Shown here piece by piece: positions 1 through 9,900 of a stretch of 64,000 nucleotides of DNA; position 1 is the first letter of the stretch, and every line of letters starts with the position of its first letter. Origin of the DNA: Moorena producens 3L (GTDB lineage Bacteria; Cyanobacteriota; Cyanobacteriia; Cyanobacteriales; Coleofasciculaceae); assembly GCF_000211815.1 (NCBI RefSeq), contig NZ_GL890975.1, positions 37,786 through 101,785 on the forward strand. The letters run 5' to 3'. The notes below the pieces were generated by a model. The model ran no database searches. It saw only the letters and a program-made list of their open reading frames with translations, and was not told the DNA's origin. Position numbers and translations under genes: made by a program.

Positions 1-380
1 TGGGGGTCTAAGCTGTGAGCTTCTCGGGGAGAAATCCCGAAAAATGGGGCATCAAAGCGATCTATTTCGGAGAGAAAACCACCGTCGCGGGTAGCAATTT
101 TGCCGGGAGCATCTGGGTCTGGGTCATAATACTCATCAATGTTCCATCTATTTTTAGGTACTTCGGCGATCGCATCTACTCCATCATTGAGTAACTGCCA
201 AAAGGCTTCAGGAGAATCTACTCCACCAGGGAAGCGACAGCCCATGCCAATTATCGCTATGGGTTCTTTTTCTTGATTTTCAAAAGCTTCTAACTTAGAC
301 TGCAAAGTTTCTATCTGGAGAAAAGCATTTTCCATTAATGCTTTATAGTCTATGGTTCGGCTACTTTGACTTTTTTTCAT
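1..380 (-). CDS. curI: CurI-type polyketide synthase, N-terminal part (runs off window)
   Basis: Only the first ~126 residues are in the window. Reading from the ATG at 380 gives a short charged helix (MKKSQSSRTIDYKALMENAF onward) typical of an N-terminal docking segment. It is followed by the start of a ketosynthase: EPIAIIGMGCRFPGG, then RWNIDEYYDPDPDAPGK and FFGISPREAHSLDP. The start codon overlaps the stop of the upstream gene as TAATG, so the two are probably translationally coupled. By its place after the CurH-like protein I call it CurI. Family knowledge says it should continue as a further extension module, but nothing downstream is visible. That it is a type I PKS is certain; the CurI name rests on gene order. 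Confidence 0.85.
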   Translation of the reverse strand, partial: MKKSQSSRTIDYKALMENAFLQIETLQSKLEAFENQEKEPIAIIGMGCRFPGGVDSPEAFWQLLNDGVDAIAEVPKNRWNIDEYYDPDPDAPGKIATRDGGFLSEIDRFDAPFFGISPREAHSLDP

Positions 381-3300
381 TAGCTTTTTTTACCCTCCAG
401 AGATTCTAATTTTCTAGCCAGTATATTGGCCATTTCATCTTCAGACATTTCCTGAAAACGAAATGTGTTATCTATTTCCTCTTGTTCTAAATTTTCTATT
501 TCATCTAGGTTGGAAGAGAATTCTATTGGGATGACATCGTTTGCTAAATACTCTACCAAAGCCTCTACCGTAGGATAATCAAATAACAGTGTTGAACTTA
601 AGTTAGTTTCTAAACTTGACTCCAAGCGATTTTTCAATTCCACTGCCATCAGAGAATCTAATCCTAAGTCAAACAAAGGTTGACGCATTCCTATTTTTTG
701 TCCATCCCTCCAACCTAATGCTTTGGCGATCGCTGAGCGAATGTGATTTGTTAATAACTCTTGACGCTCTGAAACAGCTGCTGCTTCTAGTTGTTCTCTA
801 AATGCTGACTTTTGGGTTAATGATGGCTCAGTAGAAATCAATGCCTCCAAGAATGGCATCTTTTGCCCACCTGGTAGTGTACTGACAAACTTTGACCAAT
901 TAATGGGCAAAACCCCAACTTGGCTGGGAGTCTGTGATAACAATGACCCCAATGCCTGCATTCCTTGCTGAGGTTCTATGGCACGGATACCAATGGTTTC
1001 CAGCCTTTGCTGATGCTGACCTGCTAAACTAGCTGCCATCCCTGATGATGCCCAGGCTCCCCAATTGATACTCAATCCTGGCAACCCCATACTGCGACGA
1101 TAATGAGCTACTGCATCCATAAACTCATTAGCTGCGGCATAATTTCCTTGACCAAGATTTCCCAGCAGAGAAGACATGGAGGAAAAACAAACAAAGAAAT
1201 CTAAGGGTAGATCTTTGGTCAGTTGATGCAAATGCCAAGTACCCTGTACTTTGGGAAGCATTACTTTTACGAACTGCTGCCAACTCATATTTTGCAGTAC
1301 CCCGTCATCCAAAACCCCGGCGGCATGAATCACTCCTCGCAAGCTAGGCAACTCCCTTTCAATTCTCTCCATCATCTGAGATACTTGCTGGGAGCAAGAA
1401 ACATCAGCAAGCTGAACGCTCACCTTTACCCCCATATCCTCCAACTGTGCGATCTTTATTTGTGCTTCAGCTGAAGGAGAACGGCGTCCCATCAATACCA
1501 AGTGACGAGCTCCCTTATCCACTAGCCACTTTGAGACCTCTAATCCCAAAGCGCCTAATCCTCCTGTCACTAAATAGCTACCCTGTGCTTGTATCTCTTT
1601 CTTTTGTTCTCTCAATGGGGGAATAGCAACCACAACCTTCCCTATATGCTTTGCTTGTTGAAGATATCGGAAAGCTTCGTGCACCTGTCCTAACTCAAAC
1701 ACTTGATGCGGCAGAGGTTGCAATTTCCCCGTCTTCAACTCTGTGCCTAGTTCGCTCCAGAGCTGCGCTACTAGCTCAGGCTGCTCTCGCACCATCTCCA
1801 CCAGGTCAAAAACCTCATACTTGACATCCGGACGGTATTCTTGTGCTTTGCTCTGTGACCAAATATTAATTTTACCGATTTCAATAAATCGACCTCCATG
1901 AGCTAAGGCTTGAAAGCTCTGGGGAATGTACTCTTCATTGAAGCTGTTGAGCACCACATCCACTCCCATATCCTCAGTAGCTGCTTGTACTTGCTCAGCA
2001 AATTCCAGAGTCCGGGAATTCATGATTTGCTCTACTCCCTGCTGCTGCAAAAACTTCCATTTGGGAGGACTGGCTGTCGCAAAGACTTCGGCTCCCCTGT
2101 TTTGAACCAACTGAACCGCAGCCTGTCCAACTCCCCCTGCAGCGGAATGAATCAACACTCGTTCTCCCGGTTGTAGGTTGGCTAAATAGTTCAATCCGTA
2201 GTGAGCTGTGATAAAAGCTGTAGGCAAAGTGGCTGCTGCTTCAAAACTTAGGTGTTGGGGCTTAGGTAGTGCTAAATCAGCTGGAATTGTCATATAGTGG
2301 GCCAGGCACCCTATGGCTAAAGCCAACACAACCTCATCACCTACTTGTAAATGCTCAACATCAGAGCCTACAGCTACCACCACACCAGCACATTCCCCAC
2401 CAAAGACTACCTGCTCGGCACTGTCAAATAGATGTTGAGTATATTCCTGCATCATGCCTAAAGCAGTGAGAACATCGCGGAAGTTGAGACCAACTGCCCT
2501 AACTTGAATCTCCACTTCTCCCCTTTCAGGCTGTCGGCGCTGCTGAGGTTGAAGTACAAGATTGTCTAAAGTGCCGTAAGCTCTCAGCCGGAGTTGCTGA
2601 GGGTATTCGCCTGAAGATTGGGGCACAAAACGTTCCAGTCTAGCTACATGGCGTTCTCCTTGTCGATAGGCTACTTGGTCTTCAGCATCAGGAGCCAACA
2701 ACTCTTGCAGTAGCATTTCTACTCCCTCAGCAATGCTGGCATTGTCCGGATCCAAGTCTACACGGTGGCATTTAAACTCGGGATGCTCCAACGCAATCAC
2801 CCGACCCAGACCCCACAAAGGGGATTGCTGCACATGTATGGTAGTTTGAGCTGCTATACATTGAGCTCCCTGAGTTACCAACCACAGAGGGGGTACTTGA
2901 GAATCAAACACTTCGCCTAGAGCTTGGATTAAGTGTAGTGTACTTCCACAGACAAGTTCTTGAGCTTGGTTCAACTGTTGTGAGTCACTGAGCAGACTCC
3001 ACAAGTGAACCACACCTTGCAGAGTAACCCCTTTCTCAACTATCTTCTGCAACAATTGTTGGAAAGATTCCTTTTGGGTAGGACACACTTGGTAGTGATA
3101 CTCGCTCAGATACCGAAAATCGTCTCCTGGTGAGACTACTACATACTGCTGATCAAGTTGAGCCAAAGAGCTTGTCAATTGTTCTGCCCAAACTCCCTCA
3201 GGTACAAACAACAACCACATACGCGATGTAGCCAAGGGTACTGTTTCCTTAACCTCTGAGGGTTGCCACTGTAGCTGATAAAGCCAATTACTCACATCTG

Positions 3301-6300
3301 GCTGTAAACTCTTCAGAAATAGCTGACTTGGGGCTCGCTTGACCGTGAAACCGTTAATGCGACCGAACGCCTGACCTGTTTCATCCAGCAACTGGATGTC
3401 ATAAGAGCGCGTCTGCAACTGCTCGTTGACGCGGGATGGTTCCTCCACATAAGCATAGAAGCGGCTCGGTGTTGGATGCGAAAGCGTCATCTCTTTGACC
3501 CGCCAAGGTGCCCAAAACACACCTGAGTCAGAGCTGAAATCGAATAGATCTGGCGTTAGGCGTGTGCAAGCATCAATCAGCACCGGATGGATAGGTTCCC
3601 CAGCCAACTGGAATGCCAGTGCCTTTGGGACTTCAATTTCGAGCAGGCTAGTCTCCTCACCTATCCACGCCTGTCGGACAGCCTGCAACATTGGACCGTA
3701 AACCAGGGAGATACTGGCATAGATTTCAGTGAGGGTATCGGTGTCCAGTGGTCGCAACTGCTCACATAGGGCCGGGATATCTACACTCAGAGTAGGAGGT
3801 GGTGGCGGATTCTCTGAAACGCTCATACTTGCATGCTGTTGCCATTCCTCCTGCTTAGCACCATCCCGACTGAAGACTTCTACAAATTGTTTACCAACAT
3901 TGTCAGCCGTATGAAGCATTAACTGTGTTTCCCGTGTGGTGTTGGACTCGGCAAGGAAGAGTGGTTGCTGGAAGTTAATATCCTCAACTGCTGCTGGTAC
4001 TCCAACTGCGGCTAGGGTCATAGCTATGTAGCTCACACCCGGAATCACTGGGGTGTCATAGACACGGTGATCACCAATCCACGGATGATTGTTCAAGTTT
4101 ATGTCTTGGTGGTAGATTGTCTGTCCCGTCGATGCTAACTCCAGCTTGTTGCCCAACAATCGGTGTACCTGTTGACCTGATAGAACGACAGTCTTGGGAG
4201 CTTCCACCCAGTAGCGTTCTCGCTGGAAAGGATAAGTGGGTAACGTGACTTTCTGACGAGCATAATCTCGGTCAAATCCTAACCAATCTACTTTGACTCC
4301 CTGTACATATAACTGTCCTAAGCTCAAGAGCATTTGTTGCCATGCATCTACTCCCGGACGCAATGATGGCAACCACACACCGACCCCTTCTGGTAGACAT
4401 TGCCTTCCCATGCCTAATAGTATTGGTTTCGGTCCGACTTCTAGGAATACTTCAGAGCCAAGTTTGTCTAAAGCTTCCATACTTTGGGCAAACCTTACCG
4501 GTTGACGTACATGATTTACCCAATATTGGGCGGTAGTAATGCTACTATCTGCTGTTGTTCCTGTAACGTTAGATATGATTGGAATTTTTGGTTGATTGTA
4601 GGCGATTTGATTGGCTAGAGCTTCCCACTCGACCAACATCGGTTCCATTAATGGTGAATGGAAAGCATGGGATACTTGTAGTTGCTTGGTTTTGATTGTC
4701 TCCGATTCTAGGTTAGTAGCGATCGCTCTTACTGCTTCTGACTCTCCAGAAATTACTATACTTTGGGGCCCATTGATTGCTGCAATAGCCACTTGCTCAC
4801 CAAGAGCCATTTCTTTCAATGTTTCTCGAACTTTAGACTCTGAAGCCATGACTGAAAACATTTCACCACCAGAGGGCAACTGTTGCATCAACCTTCCCCT
4901 GGCTGCAATTAGTTTCAAGCCATCTTCTAAACTCCAAACTCCTGCTACAGTTGCTGCTACATATTCTCCGACACTGTGACCCATGACTACATCTGGTTTA
5001 ATGCCCCAGGATTGCCAGAGTTGGAATAAGGCGTATTCTAGGGCAAACAAAGCAGGTTGGGTATAAGCAGTCTGTTCCAGGACAGACTCCTCTGCTTCCA
5101 ATGAATAGAGAACTTCCAGTAAATGCCTGTCCAGGTAGGGTTGCAAAATTTCCGCACATTGTTCTAGAGCTTTTCTGAAAGTCGGCTGAGTCTCATAAAG
5201 CTGTCTACCCATACCCACATACTGAGAACCCTGACCCGTGAATAACATTGCCACTTTGGGGGACTCACCGCCACTGACGACCCCACTCACGAGCCCGGTA
5301 ACCTCTTCCTCTGTGCCGAAAGCCTTCAGTCTCTCTTGCAGTTCAGCTTTTGTGGCCGCTACCAAACTCAAGCGATGAATGTATGACAACCTTCCAGTGT
5401 TAGCAGTGAAGCATATATCTACCAGCTCTTGCTCTGGAGCTCTCTCCAGATGCTGACTATAGCTTTGGACTAGTTGCAGCAATGCCTCTTGGTTTTTGGC
5501 AGATAACGCCAATATATTCCATGGTCTTTCCCTCTCTACCTGAGGACTTTTTTGTGAAGATGGTGCTTCCTCTATTACCACATGGGCGTTCGTCCCAGTG
5601 AATCCAAAGGAACTTACCCCTGCCAACCGATGACCTGATACTTCCCATGGCGTCAGTTGCTTTGGTACTTGTAGCCAAGGCTGCCAGTCAATCTTGGGAT
5701 TAGGTTGGTGCAAGTTTAGATGGGCTGGCAGGAGTCGATGCTGTAGCGATAACACCACCTTAATTAGTCCAGATACTCCCGCAGCTGCTTCTAAATGACC
5801 AATGTTTGTCTTTACCGAAGCCATCCACAACGGATATTCTGGAGTGCGATCCTCTCCCAGCACTGCCACCACTGCATTTACCTCTATAGGGTCTCCCAAG
5901 GAAGTCCCAGTTCCATGAGCTTCCAAATAACTAATCTCAGAAGGCTTAACCTGTGCTTGAGCTAGAGCTTGCTTGATTAATCTTTGTTGCGACTGCCCAT
6001 TGGGCACTGTTAACCCACTGCTCGGTCCATCCTGATTGACTGCACTACCCCGAATCACTGCTACAATCTGGTCTCCATCAGCCTGTGCATCACTCAGACG
6101 TTTGAGCAGCACCATACCACAGCCCTCACCCCGTCCAAAACCATCTGCTGAAATATCAAAAGTCTTACACTGACCATCGGCGCAAATCATTCTAGCTTTG
6201 GAGGCATCAATATAGGAGTTTGGGGTTAAATGTAATTTCACTCCTCCCGCCAGAGCCATCTGGCATTCTCCGAGTCGTAAACTATTACAGGCTTGATGAA

Positions 6301-6979
6301 TGGCTACCAGAGATGAGGAGCAAGCGGTGTCAATTGTGACTGTAGGTCCGGTAAAACCAAAGGTGTAAGCTAAACGACCAGCTGCATTGGATAAAGCATT
6401 ACCTGTTCCTGCATAGGTGACTAATGGACTCTCTGGCTCCTGTTGCAAATGCTGCTGGAGCAATTGTTCGTAGTCACGACCATCATTGCCGATAAAGACC
6501 CCAACAGCAGCTTCCTCCAAGCGCTCTAACACTTGCCCACCTTGCTCTAATGCCTCCCAACTCACCTCCAGCAGTAGGCGGTGTTGGGGATCCATTGCCG
6601 TTGCTTCACGAGGGGAAATGCCGAAAAATTCTGGATCGAATTGGTCAACATTGTCCACAAAGTGGCCGTGACATGTGAGCATCTTACCCGGAGCATCTGG
6701 GTCAGGGTCGTAATAGGCTTCAATATTCCATCTCTCTCTTGGGATTTGCGATCGCGCACTGCTCCCCCCTTGCAACAACTGCCAGAATTTCTCTGGACTA
6801 GAGGCTCCACCAGGAAACCGACAACTCATGCCAATGATGGCAATTGGTTCGTGCAAAGTATTATTCAGCTTAGTCTCTAATTTTTTCAGAGCTAATGCAG
6901 CTCGCTGCAAAGGAGACAGTTGCTTAATTTGCTGTTTTTCACTCAATATTTGCTCTTTTTTAGTAAATTTATTCAACAT
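380..6979 (-). CDS. curH: CurH-type PKS module: KS-AT-DH-ER-KR-ACP
   Basis: A 2199-residue fully reducing extension module. Residues 1-40 form a charged coiled-coil docking segment. The ketosynthase starts near 45 and its nucleophile lies in DTACSSS (~219). The acyltransferase has GHSVGEYVAA (~669) and AFHSPLM, the pattern of malonyl-specific ATs. A dehydratase starts near 950; its His motif reads HRVYDTPVIP, with Asp where HxxxGxxxxP has Gly. An enoylreductase spans ~1490-1790 (nucleotide loop IHSAAGGVGQAA). The ketoreductase begins at GSYLVTGGLGALG (~1801), has the LDD of B-type KRs, and YAAANEF. The ACP serine lies in DLGLDSLMAVEL (~2108). It starts 8 nt after curG and overlaps curI by one base. 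One saturated two-carbon unit would be added to the chain. The domain reading is firm; the gene name is from cluster order. Confidence 0.93.
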   Translation of the reverse strand: MLNKFTKKEQILSEKQQIKQLSPLQRAALALKKLETKLNNTLHEPIAIIGMSCRFPGGASSPEKFWQLLQGGSSARSQIPRERWNIEAYYDPDPDAPGKMLTCHGHFVDNVDQFDPEFFGISPREATAMDPQHRLLLEVSWEALEQGGQVLERLEEAAVGVFIGNDGRDYEQLLQQHLQQEPESPLVTYAGTGNALSNAAGRLAYTFGFTGPTVTIDTACSSSLVAIHQACNSLRLGECQMALAGGVKLHLTPNSYIDASKARMICADGQCKTFDISADGFGRGEGCGMVLLKRLSDAQADGDQIVAVIRGSAVNQDGPSSGLTVPNGQSQQRLIKQALAQAQVKPSEISYLEAHGTGTSLGDPIEVNAVVAVLGEDRTPEYPLWMASVKTNIGHLEAAAGVSGLIKVVLSLQHRLLPAHLNLHQPNPKIDWQPWLQVPKQLTPWEVSGHRLAGVSSFGFTGTNAHVVIEEAPSSQKSPQVERERPWNILALSAKNQEALLQLVQSYSQHLERAPEQELVDICFTANTGRLSYIHRLSLVAATKAELQERLKAFGTEEEVTGLVSGVVSGGESPKVAMLFTGQGSQYVGMGRQLYETQPTFRKALEQCAEILQPYLDRHLLEVLYSLEAEESVLEQTAYTQPALFALEYALFQLWQSWGIKPDVVMGHSVGEYVAATVAGVWSLEDGLKLIAARGRLMQQLPSGGEMFSVMASESKVRETLKEMALGEQVAIAAINGPQSIVISGESEAVRAIATNLESETIKTKQLQVSHAFHSPLMEPMLVEWEALANQIAYNQPKIPIISNVTGTTADSSITTAQYWVNHVRQPVRFAQSMEALDKLGSEVFLEVGPKPILLGMGRQCLPEGVGVWLPSLRPGVDAWQQMLLSLGQLYVQGVKVDWLGFDRDYARQKVTLPTYPFQRERYWVEAPKTVVLSGQQVHRLLGNKLELASTGQTIYHQDINLNNHPWIGDHRVYDTPVIPGVSYIAMTLAAVGVPAAVEDINFQQPLFLAESNTTRETQLMLHTADNVGKQFVEVFSRDGAKQEEWQQHASMSVSENPPPPPTLSVDIPALCEQLRPLDTDTLTEIYASISLVYGPMLQAVRQAWIGEETSLLEIEVPKALAFQLAGEPIHPVLIDACTRLTPDLFDFSSDSGVFWAPWRVKEMTLSHPTPSRFYAYVEEPSRVNEQLQTRSYDIQLLDETGQAFGRINGFTVKRAPSQLFLKSLQPDVSNWLYQLQWQPSEVKETVPLATSRMWLLFVPEGVWAEQLTSSLAQLDQQYVVVSPGDDFRYLSEYHYQVCPTQKESFQQLLQKIVEKGVTLQGVVHLWSLLSDSQQLNQAQELVCGSTLHLIQALGEVFDSQVPPLWLVTQGAQCIAAQTTIHVQQSPLWGLGRVIALEHPEFKCHRVDLDPDNASIAEGVEMLLQELLAPDAEDQVAYRQGERHVARLERFVPQSSGEYPQQLRLRAYGTLDNLVLQPQQRRQPERGEVEIQVRAVGLNFRDVLTALGMMQEYTQHLFDSAEQVVFGGECAGVVVAVGSDVEHLQVGDEVVLALAIGCLAHYMTIPADLALPKPQHLSFEAAATLPTAFITAHYGLNYLANLQPGERVLIHSAAGGVGQAAVQLVQNRGAEVFATASPPKWKFLQQQGVEQIMNSRTLEFAEQVQAATEDMGVDVVLNSFNEEYIPQSFQALAHGGRFIEIGKINIWSQSKAQEYRPDVKYEVFDLVEMVREQPELVAQLWSELGTELKTGKLQPLPHQVFELGQVHEAFRYLQQAKHIGKVVVAIPPLREQKKEIQAQGSYLVTGGLGALGLEVSKWLVDKGARHLVLMGRRSPSAEAQIKIAQLEDMGVKVSVQLADVSCSQQVSQMMERIERELPSLRGVIHAAGVLDDGVLQNMSWQQFVKVMLPKVQGTWHLHQLTKDLPLDFFVCFSSMSSLLGNLGQGNYAAANEFMDAVAHYRRSMGLPGLSINWGAWASSGMAASLAGQHQQRLETIGIRAIEPQQGMQALGSLLSQTPSQVGVLPINWSKFVSTLPGGQKMPFLEALISTEPSLTQKSAFREQLEAAAVSERQELLTNHIRSAIAKALGWRDGQKIGMRQPLFDLGLDSLMAVELKNRLESSLETNLSSTLLFDYPTVEALVEYLANDVIPIEFSSNLDEIENLEQEEIDNTFRFQEMSEDEMANILARKLESLEGKKS

Positions 6980-6987
6980 AACTTTGT

Positions 6988-9900
6988 TTAATTGATTATC
7001 GATTCCAATATTTGATCAATTGAGCTTTCAAGCTCTTGATTGGATGATTGCTTAATCTCGTCTAGAAGTTTAGCTTCCAGTGAATCGTCTTCTTGTTGAT
7101 CTTGATCAATCTCAGTCCGAAAAAGACCAACTTTGACAAGGTGCTGGTTGATTAGATATTTCTCCAACTTTTCAATATTGGGAAAATCAAAGGTCAAAGT
7201 TGAAGATAAATTTACTCCCAAAAGCTTGCTCAGTCTATCCCTTAAGTCTACAGCGGTCAGCGAGTCCATGCCCATCTCAAAAAATCCTACTTCTGAACCT
7301 GGTTTGTTTGTGATGGGTAAACCTAAAACTCGAGCGACTTCCTCTTGTAGTGCTTGTCGCAGCAGTTCCCTTCTCTGAGTTTCGGTTACAGCTTCCAACC
7401 TTTGTAGCAAACCAGGAGCTGGATTGGTCTTATCTTCAATATCTTCAGGAAGAACAGCTATGAGATCTAAGAGTGGACGCGGACGTTTAACGGCATACAT
7501 CGTCTTGAAGCGATGCCAGTTATTGCGACTCACCGTCACCTGAACTTGGTTAGCAGATATTAGGTGCTCCAATGCAGAAATAGCTAACTCCGGTGAGAGT
7601 GCTTCTACTCCAATTTGAGCTAGCCATCTCTGAGCCTCATTTGTGGTCATGCCACCCCCTGCCCAGGCTCCCCAATTGATTGCTAATCCTGGTAAGTCTA
7701 AAGAATGACGATAGTGCACCAACCCATCTAGGAACTGATTAGCTGCGGCATAATGGGTCTGACCTCGGGAGCCCCAAACTGAGGCAATGGATGAGAAACA
7801 GACAAAGAAATCCAGATTCTCATTCCGAGATAGTTGATGTAGATTCCATCCACCCTGTACTTTAGGACGCAGCACTGCCTCCCATTTTTCCGGTGTTAAC
7901 TCTTCGAGAGTATCTAATCTTCCTACTCCTGCCGCATGAATAATCCCTTTGAGAGGTTTCTCCTCAGCTTCAAGCTGCTTCCAGACTCGTTCCATATCGG
8001 TTAGATCAGCCACATCGACTGCCAGGACTTTGACATTAGTCCCAGTCTGTTGCAGTGCTTCCACAGCGGGTTGAGTTTCCTTTGTCAGACCACTACGACT
8101 AAGTAGGATCAGATGGCGGACACCCTGTTTAACCAGCCAATCGGCTACTTTCAATCCCAAGTATCCCAATCCACCTGTGATCAGATAGCTTCCTGTCGGC
8201 TCTACTTTGAATATTTTCGAGGTAGGAACTGAACTGCGCACTAATCTGGGTACATAACGTTCACCCCCACGGTAGACTACCTGGTCTTCCGCATCACGGT
8301 TGAGCAGCTCCCTTAAAAGGCATTCCATGTGATTTTCAGCAGTTTTACCTGGTTCTAGGTCAATTAATCCTCCCCACAACTCAGGGTGTTCGAGTGACAC
8401 AACCTTTCCCATACCCCATAGAGGAGTCTGAGCTACAGAGATAGGATGCTCTCCCTTAGCTACTGCTCCTGCTGTAACTACCCAAACTTTTACAGGAGTT
8501 GAAGAGTCGTCTTGCAGTAAGGTTTGTAGTAGTCCCAGCAAGCTTTGAGAAGAAGTCGTATTTATCTGAGAAGGGACTTCCTCACTGGTCAAATACACAA
8601 TCCCTACCAAGGGCAGCTCAGTTTCTTGTTGAACCTGCTGCAACAGTTGTGAATAGTCTTGAGGAAATTGCTTGACAACATAGCAACTCTGCTGTTTTTG
8701 CTCAAGCTGCTCTGCTAACTTCTGTGCCACAGTTGCCTCACCTCCGATAATCAGCCATTGACCATTCTGGGAAGGGGTTTCTGGAGCTAGAGTTGAAGGC
8801 TTGAGCTGCCACTCTATATGGTACAAACAATCCTTGAGAGCTGCTTGTGCCAGTGATTGTTGATGGTGGTGAATCAGTTGCTGCACGACTTCAACTGCTG
8901 TCAAGGAGCCGTTTCCTGTTAACATTGCTGTCAACTGCTTATAGTCTCCTCGATCTAATAGCTCAGTTACAGGAGATGAGGTTGAAACAGATAAATTTTG
9001 CTTGGCTTTGTCTTCACCTCTGCCTTGACTCCGTTCAATCCAATAACGTTGTCTTTGGAATGGATAGGTTGGCAATACTACTTTCTGAAAGCCATAATCT
9101 TGATCGACTCCCAACCAATCCACTTCAGCTCCCTGTAGATACAATTGTCCTAAACTGAAAAGCATCTGTTGCCAGTCTTCCATCCCTAGTCGCAGAGAAG
9201 GCAACCAGACACCTACCTCTTCTGGTAAACACTGCCTTCCCATACCTAACAAAATTGGTTTTGGTCCAATTTCTAAGAAAACTTCATAGCCTTCTTGGTA
9301 CAAGGTTTCCATACTTTGGACAAACCGCACTGGTTGGCAGATATGATTCACCCAGTAGTCCGGTGTACTAATGTCACAGGTAGCTTGTTCTCCTGTGACA
9401 TTAGATATGAGTGGAATTTGAGGTTGGTGGTAGTTCACTTGTTGAGCTACTGCTTCAAACTCTGCCAAGATTGGTCTCATTAAAGGTGAATGGAAGGCGT
9501 GAGATACCTGTAGTAGTTTGATTTTCACTCCCTCCAATTCCAGGCTGCTACTAATTGCTTTAACCGCAGCACTCGCTCCAGAAATCACAACACTTTCTGG
9601 TCCGTTGATGGCTGCAATACCCACATTAGACTGAGCTAACCCCAATTTCTCCGTGTAGTTTGCGATCACTGCTTGCACCTTCGACTCTGATGCCATGACC
9701 GATACCATCTCACCGACAGATGGCAATTGTTGCATCAACTGCCCTCGCTTGGCAATTAATCTCAAACCATCTTCTAAACTGAAAACCCCTGCTACCGTTG
9801 CTGCGACATATTCACCTACACTGTGACCCATGACCACATTTGGTTCAATGCCCCAGGATTGCCAGAGCTTGAAGAGGGCATATTCGATAGCAAATAGGGC

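Noticed and set aside
1..380. Missing thioesterase or offloading domain as an oddity
   Set aside because: The cluster continues beyond the left edge, so the end is simply not in the window.
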